Of a stretch of DNA of 64,000 bases, positions 56,803 through 64,000 are shown piece after piece. Within the stretch, counting starts at the first letter, position 1. Every line of letters begins with the position of its first letter. Source of the DNA: Brachionus rotundiformis (taxonomy: Eukaryota; Rotifera; Eurotatoria; Ploima; Brachionidae); assembly GCA_016802295.1 (NCBI GenBank), contig JAESIW010000118.1, positions 71,727 through 135,726 on the forward strand, read 5' to 3'. Made by a program: the position numbers and the translations under genes. Below the pieces are notes generated by a model that saw nothing but the letters and a program-made list of their open reading frames with translations, was not told the origin of the DNA and did no database searches.

Positions 56803-59800
56803 TGCTGATTTAGCAGAAAGAAATATTAAAATAAAAAAATAATTATTAATTTCATCTAAAAAAAAAATTAACCATTAGAAAAGTTTCAGGTATCGGTCTA
56901 ACTCGAATAAGAGCTTTTGAACTAGATTTAAAATATAACAATTACGTCAAATGCTTATTTGTCTTAGCAAGTCGCGCTCTAGAATAGACTAAGCTTCTTT
57001 TTTAAAGATTTTTGATTTTTAAACGAATGAATTTTTAATTAACTTTATTTGTTGGTTTTATTTTAAATTTTTTACTAGAATGACAAGGATTAACTTTGAA
57101 ATGATCAATCAGAATATTTGCGCTCTAGAATTAAAAAATGATAGCCTTAAGACTTATTTGAATATTTCAAACTTTTGGATTGTAATTAAACTTTTAAAAT
57201 TAATTAAAATTTTTTGGTTGCATTTTATTTTTATGTGTTCATTTATTTTGATTTGCTAATTAATTAATGAACACCTAAAGAATGAACACGATCGAATTCA
57301 ATGTCCATTATAGACATTTTTTGCGTGGGAATTATTTTTGAAATAAATATTATTTAAAAACATTCATTAAATAAATTTTTTGCTTTTCACCACTGTTTTT
57401 AACCCAAATTTCCTTCAAATGATAAATTAACCGACTTTCCATGCGTCTACAAACTTATCATTCACGATAAGATACCGCTAAGTCAAACTAATTATACATT
57501 TTTTGTTGATTAATTCCAATTTTTGCTATATTTTTGCTTATTTTGTCGCACTGAACAAAGATATCATGTTGAGATCAAGACAATCGAAAAAGACAACCTA
57601 AACTAGGCTACACTTAATTTTATCTTACCATTATTGCTAGTAAAAATTTGGGTATAGTAAAATATATTTCGTAACTTAACAAAAATATCTTTATTAACTG
57701 AGAAAAGCAATAAATTTATCCTTAAATATAGATCAAGTGATAAATATCCATGAGCGTCAATGAAAATAAAAAATCCTCTGAGCCAAAATATAGTAAAATT
57801 TTTCAAAATTAAGGTTCTTAAGGATTTCCTTAAAGCTCTGCTCGGTTAAGTATTTATCTAGATTCTAATTTCTTGTATTGCTAAATAATATACCTTTTTA
57901 ATCATAAATAACAAATTAATTAGTTTCCTACAAAAAATCTAAATTGGTTGTAATTTTTATCAAATTAGGTCTATGTAATATACGATAATGAGGGGCTAAA
58001 TAAGACTAACGGAATGAATTAAATTTAAAAACCATCACCACTCCTTTAATTCATCATGACAAAAGAGTTAATCTACGAGCTAGTCTTTAGTGTCTGTTTT
58101 ACAAAAAAATTCACTTAATAATTGTCACTTGAATTTTAATGGAAAATCAATTTAAAACCTATTCATAGCTAAATATTCCTAGGCGATAATTTATAAATAA
58201 ATTATTCCTATTCAACAATAAAAAATTAAGTTACATCCTTAAATATTTTAAAACCGGTTCTTTTAAGTATTTCCGATTATTTTTTTAAAATGAAACTTTA
58301 CAATATTAATCACATACGGATTCTTTGTTTTAAACGTTATACCTTAATTTAGACCCTAAAAACGTTGTTTGATTCTTACGGCTTTCGATACCTGACTTAA
58401 AGAACCTTTTTGAATAAAATAAACAAGAAACAACACCAGCCTATATTTAAACCAAGGGTTTATTTTACAATTAAGTCCTAGGCTCAATAAATTTACTAAA
58501 TTCTAAGACTGAAGTTTTAGCTTTATACAAGTTCTAATTTAATCCAAGCAAAAAGTGTTTAATTACGTTTAAGTTTTGTTCAACTTTGAATCTCAAGTCG
58601 CTAATATCAAGATTTAAAAAAGTTAATAAACACACAATTAAATAAAATTGTCGAAAGTTGTTTCCTTACTCCAAATATATCCCATTGATCTCTGAAAATT
58701 GAGTAACCCGTATCCAAAAACATTCTTTAATTAGGGTTTGCTCTTGATTACTTGAAATAAATGATAAAAATAATTTAAATTATTTGCTTTTCAAAATAGA
58801 TTAGCCATAAAGTGACCTATAATATATAATTAGAAGAAATGATAATTGTTTTTTTTTTAAATTTCAAGAATCAAATGTCTTTGACTAATTAGAGATTGTA
58901 AATTTGCTTAATCAATTCAATGTTGCAAAAAACTATTTGAGAAAATTTAAGAACCGAACTTATTTATTTTTTGCTAAAGAAAAATAAGTTAAAAAATTGA
59001 AAACAATCAAATTTAAAAGCTTTATAATTTAATCAGTAAAAAATTTTAAATATACTTAAACTAAAAACAAGTTTATTTCCAAAATAAGATATTGAATTAT
59101 GAGTTTTTTATTTGAAAATATCACTAAATTTTTCCATATATAAGATTTAACAAAAAATATATGTGAAAAATTTAACTGTCTTTTTTAATATTTAACCAAA
59201 TTTTAAAATAGAATGAATTAATCTCTAAATGTACATAACTATATATCATAATTGTAAAATGATATTAAAAAATATCAATTGAAGATATTACATAAAAGAA
59301 TGAACTTTAACAAAAATCAAATCGAGATTTTTTTTATAAACAACCTATTGATAATGCCACTGATTATTGAAATTTTAAATTTGTGAATTCTAGCATTATT
59401 TATCAGTTGTATCATCAAAAAAAAAACAAAATTTAATAATGACCTTTAATATCTAAAAATAGTTTTCACCTATGTCCTAAGATGAAGATAAATTTGAAAA
59501 TTTATTTCTTTTGACGATTTGATTAAACAAAAAAATTGCATGAAAAATAAAATATACAAGCTCGACTATCTTCGTTTTATATTTAATTAAATTAATCAGA
59601 CTCAAAACATTTACAAAGAGACCCCATGTTCTCTATCGTGTCCTCGCTAATTGCTTGCAAATATCAAGCTAATTGATAATTAAAAAATGTATTTGAACGT
59701 TCTATTTTATTTTATTGCTTCATCTCTTTTTTATCGTTATCCTAAATCTTTACGTGCTTACTATACCATGAAGCTTTCGATATTTTATCTGATTCTTATT

Positions 59801-61678
59801 AAATAATTTACAAATAAAATTCAAAATCTAGCTCTCTTCAATATAATTCTAAATACTAAACTCAAAGTAATTGTCGTGTTTTTTCGAAAAATACCAAAAT
59901 TAGAATGCCTCACTCTTAATTAAAAAATAAAGTTTTACGACAAATTTTAAAAATATTTTTATTTCTTATTTGATAAAAAAATTCTTGTGACTTTTTTCAG
60001 AATAATAAACGCATTTGCTAGACATAGTCACGAGATGATCATTTTTTAAGACAATTAAATTTCGAATGCTCTTGGTCAAAATTGGTTTGCGTTAAAGAAA
60101 ATAAACAAGAAGACAAAAGCTATTACTGCTCAAAGTTAAATTTCCAAGTCAAATATTTGGTTTATACTCAAAAAGAACAAAATTAAACAAAAAGCCACTC
60201 GAACTCAGAAGCTCCTTGAGCGAATTAATCTTTTTTAGAAAAATAAAAACAACGATAAGAAATAATAAAATTATATAATTGATTTAAAGGAAAGCTTTGG
60301 TATTTAAAATATAAAATTAAAGTCCGAAAACTAAGCAATAAACAGAATACTAAAATCTCTTGGAAATTTATTTAATTTATTTCAAAAGTCACTTAAATTA
60401 AAATTTTAAATTGACTGTTAATTGTATTCTTTTAAATAGCTGTTAATATTTTGACCTGTTTTCTTTTCAATTCGAATAGAATCGATAGAAAGTGTTATAA
60501 GTAGAAAATATTTTTCTAATGGATTTTAAACCCTCTAAACAAAAATCAACCTTTTTCTTTCAAGGTGTTTGTGTCAATATTATTAAAAAGTATTGACGAC
60601 ATTTTATTACTATTTAATTGACTTGTGACTGTCTTTCTAGTTTATTATTAGGCATTATAAAAAAGAATCTATTGAAAATTGTCCATAACTTAACTTATAT
60701 TTAATTGTTTGCAGAAAAAATTTTAAAAAATTTGGTTCACTAAAAAACTTCGAAATGATTTCGTATTTAAATCTAAATAATTTTAATATAATTTCAATGC
60801 TCGATAATTAATAATTGAATAGGGAAAAGTGATAAATTTCTAGTTAGATAAGAATGGAGACATAGAAAAAGTCAATTACTAGTAGGTAAAACTTTAATCC
60901 CTTTTCAAATACATCAAGATATAGATATTAAATTCTTCGGAATCTTAAACGAATATTTCTATTTAATTACTTTAATCATTAAAAAAGCTTTTTTTTGTCT
61001 TTTGGATTAAGATAAGCGATTAACACTCTTTAATATTTGCTTTTTAATTAAAAATAATTTGATATGATCTAAATATCGATTAAATTCTAAAATTATATCT
61101 TTTATACTTTTATTCTGAATAATAAAAATATGAAAAACATCCTTTCAATTCCGGAAGATAGCTAATAAACATGTATAAACAATTTTATCCAGCCAGTATT
61201 TTATCAGATATACCTACCAGAATAGAAGAATTAAAAAAAATAAAGACTAAATTCAAATTTCTTTATTATGAGCATTTAATTCAACTTTAATTAAATCCCA
61301 AAATTAAAAAAAAAAATTAAAATTAGATTTTATTTCGGGTTTTACCTTGATCTAATAGATCTTTGTAATTTTTTATATAATTTTAAACATGATAAGTTAA
61401 TTTTATGAAAGCAAAAAAAAAATTTTAAAAATTATTCTAGTACTTGATTTAATTAATATTTAAAATAAAATCTAATTGAAAATTACTTGACGAACAATAT
61501 ATAAAAATGCTTGGCAAAAAAACGATCTCATGAAAGTAAAAAACGGTTTTATTTTTTTTAAACTTTTAAGCATTTTGATAAGAAACCAACCACTCAAACC
61601 TCTTCAGATTTTAATCATATAAAAACGAAAAGTGTGATAGTAAAATTAGAGAATATTAAATAACATAATTTAATAAAT
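56803..61678. other. 4.9-kb gene desert
   Basis: Both strands are stop-rich throughout. A 67-codon minus-strand ORF at 57603-57806 is hydrophobic and unsupported. I found no RNA gene, LINE motif or tandem repeat. Genes made of very short exons, like the one at 17918-19332, could be hidden here and would be missed by ORF length. Confidence 0.4.
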
Positions 61679-62915
61679 ATGAAGCTTTTAAGAGTTTTTT
61701 ACGCAATGATGAGCCTCTCTACCAGCTTAAGTAATTGTCTTAACTGGTTTCAAAAATGTAGCTTACCAAAAACAGTCGAAAACTTTCAGCTTAATAAAGT
61801 AAATTTAATAAAACTTAAACAATGCTCTTTTATTATGATGAATTTTTTTATTGAATTCGAAGAAAACAGAAACAAGATTTTCAAATTAATTTCATTAAAA
61901 TATATTTTTTTGTTTTTAAAAGAGTTTTAACCAAAATTATAAAGAATTTTAATTTCGATTAATTGTAAGATACTTGGAACATGGTATATTTACTTGCATT
62001 CGCAAGGAACTCTTATCGAATATTTCAAATGTATGAAAACAATCTACAAACCAGCCAAAGAACCGAATGTCATAATATCTAACTCAATAGCTTGGTCGTA
62101 AGTGAAAAAGATTAATAAAAAATATTTTTTTGTACAGATTTAAAAAATAATTTTTATTTTTCATTAAAAATTTTTTCTCAAAGATCTATTTTATTCAAAA
62201 AGGGCTTTATTACTACTAATGACTAAAAATATTTTTTATTTCAAATGATAGAATAGTTCAAATCAATTAAAATAAATTTTTTATCAAAATCTAAAGAGTT
62301 TAAGATTTAAAATTTTAATTTTTAGCAGATTCTCTAGTTTAGATTATTTCACAGATTCTCAAAAATTTATTTCTAACATTTTAAAAACTAAATTTTATAA
62401 TTAATGTTTTTTATCCTCCAGGCTAAAAATTTAAAATTGAATATTTTTTTATCTAATTTGTTCCATATTATGAAATTTATATAAATATGTATTTATTTTC
62501 TAAATATAATTTTATTTTATAAATTTGATTTATATTAAATAATAATAATAATAATATATTTTTAATAAGTTTTTTTACAAAATGGCTTAATTATTCAACT
62601 TTGAATTATAATGATTTTGAAAATAAAACTGGAATTTTGTCGACAATGAACAAAAAGGATCGATCCATTGATCTTTGGAATGAAAATATCAACTATTATA
62701 TTTTAAATACCGATTACAGTTCGTATTTAATTGGATATTTCTGCTCATATAAATATTTTGGTTTTGCGTCCGAACATAACTATTATGTACTGACTAAGCA
62801 AAGAAAAATCGATTCTAATTTGGAAAAACAAATAGAAAATTTATTAGAATCAATGGTCCCAAATGGCATTGTGATGAAAAAGACTGATTTTAATGAATGC
62901 ATTGATTCACCATAA
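61679..62915 (+). CDS. Secreted lipocalin (apolipoprotein D-like)
   Basis: Three exons, 61679-61798, 61970-62097 and 62570-62915, join in phase (0 then 2) to 197 residues, the normal lipocalin size. The leader MKLLRVFYAMMSLSTSLSNC is a probable signal peptide. CSLPKTVENFQLNK-ILGTWY across the first junction is the lipocalin signature (NFxxxxxxGxWY). SNSIAWS-FFTKWLNYSTLN crosses the second. The third exon has YYILNTDYSSYLIGYFC and YYVLTKQRKID, the second and third structurally conserved regions as in ApoD, then a C-terminal helix and a final Cys (FNECIDSP). Lipocalins carry small hydrophobic ligands. The ligand here is unknown. Confidence 0.85.
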
Positions 62916-62917
62916 AA

Positions 62918-64000
62918 CTATGCAGTAGTATCGAAAAAAATTGGAAAAATTGATTTTTTTGATTTTGAATAAAGATTTGTTTGCTTAATATTATCCGATT
63001 TTTTTCTTAAAACTAAACTATCTATTTTATTCATATACAAATTGCTTTCAACTTTATTTAAATCTAATGAATAAAATTGATTTGACTTAAAGCCTTTTTG
63101 AACAAGAACCAATTTACAATAATAAACAAATGACTTGACACATTGGTCCAATGTTGATTCATTAAATATCATTCGAGAGAGTTTCGTAAAGCACTCGACA
63201 AAACCTTGATAGCATAGACCAATTATAGGATTCTGACTTGAGTCGTAAAATCGTTTTTTTGTGTTGTACATATCCCATTTTCTACTCAATTCAAAAAAAA
63301 TAATGTCCAAATTATCTCTTGTAACTGATTTATTGGCAATATTACAAAACCTTTGATTTTTAAAATAATAATTATTAGTTTACTTTAATAACTTTTTAGA
63401 ATGAATACTTCACAAAATATCTAAAGTCGTCGTGAGTCATAAGTTTTAATGTATTATGAATAGTGAAAAATATAAACAAGTCAGCAATACTCTCTTCCAT
63501 GTATAATTTGTTATATTGACTTCTCAGGTTGTTATTAGGAAAAATGTTTCTAAGATAGTTTGCTGATGATACAGATGTTTGAGTTAAGTTTTTAGATGAA
63601 TTTGAAAAAGAAGTATCTTGGTTATTTGTTGTCATTTGTCGGGAATCTGAGCTGACTGATCGCTGTTTTTTAATATAAGACTCCGATGGCTTTGAAAGTA
63701 ATGGTATTTTATCAAAGTTAATTTTTTTTAATTTTGTTGATGAAACTGAGCGCTGTTCCATTCGTTGTTTGACTACATTTTTTCGGTGCAAAGCAGCCTT
63801 CTCGGCTAACTCTTCTTCTTTTTTGAATTTTTCTCTTCATTATGAAAATTATTTACAAAAGCATAAACCAAATTTTATTACAAATTCCTTACATCAATTC
63901 AAGCTTTTTCTTAGGACATGCCAACTTAAGAGTTTCCAGAACAAGCGGCTTTTTGATTTCTATGTCAATAGGACTAGCCAAATTTGTTATTTTGCCGTCT
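62918..64000 (-). CDS. Partial gene, helical protein of unknown family (N-terminus beyond window)
   Basis: Three exons join in phase: from beyond 64000 to 63893, 63834-63409 and 63350-62918 (TAA stop). The visible protein is about 320 residues. It begins with DGKITNLASPIDIEIKKPLV, passes a charged coil (EKFKKEEELAEKAALHRK) and a Ser/Asn-rich linker. It then enters a helical domain split by the intron: FIFFTIHNTLKLMTHDDFRY, FVKFCNIANKSVTRDNLD and IIFFELSRKWDM. The pattern of helix, FCxxA, then a second helix before PIIGLCYQGFVECFTKLSRM resembles EF-hand-like or p25-alpha-like folds of cytoskeletal and ciliary proteins, but the Ca2+ loop residues are absent. The lipocalin gene converges on it with only 2 bp between the stop codons. 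Confidence 0.6.

Noticed and set aside
57603..57806. 67-codon minus-strand ORF in the gene desert
   Set aside because: Low-complexity hydrophobic composition and no motif.
1..64000. CRISPR arrays, operons, tRNA or rRNA genes
   Set aside because: None seen. The genes are eukaryotic and intron-containing, and no cloverleaf or rRNA-like GC-rich block was found by eye; a covariance-model scan was not possible.

Overview
The window is a very AT-rich piece of animal nuclear genome. Genes are split by short GT-AG introns, commonly 45-200 nt, use the standard genetic code, and encode metazoan families: Abl kinase, LGN/Pins, FGF, ARL3, SLC41, SMYD, CREBRF, CBM14 chitin-binding and an ionotropic-receptor-like channel. 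The base composition, tiny introns, Asn/Ser-rich proteins and a channel related to the K+-channel-like glutamate receptors known from rotifers suggest a small spiralian, most likely a monogonont rotifer. That assignment is inference; no marker gene was checked.

Left third (1-16.9 kb): twelve minus-strand exons, all joining in frame, form one giant signalling gene that runs off the left edge. In protein order it holds ankyrin repeats, an ARM-like region, a RasGEF-N segment, a FERM-like module, a CDC25 RasGEF domain, the PLC-epsilon PH and EF region, and a catalytic PI-PLC X domain (at least 4,173 codons). A single-exon secreted vWA protein follows.

17-24.7 kb looks empty at first. It contains an eleven-exon micro-exon gene for a small coiled-coil, tail-anchored protein, three of whose exons lie in a 167-bp tandem repeat. 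It also holds a decayed LINE next to a captured scrap of the giant gene's ankyrin exon, and a tiny Cys-rich ORF.

24.8-45 kb: a CREBRF/REPTOR bZIP factor, a triple-CBM14 secreted protein, two orphans, a second LINE relic, an intronless Abl kinase, an SLC41 Mg2+ transporter, and a SMYD gene whose large intron holds an opposite-strand channel gene with an unusual pore.

47-57 kb: LGN/Pins (TPR plus three GoLoco motifs), a four-TM orphan, an 83-aa orphan with a decayed partial copy, ARL3, a Thr-rich secreted peptide with a probable GPI signal, and an FGF. 57-61.6 kb is a gene desert. The right end has a three-exon lipocalin and a partial minus-strand gene. The genes look independently regulated; there are no operons. 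Exon joins were worked out by hand from splice dinucleotides and reading-frame phase, with no transcript evidence.
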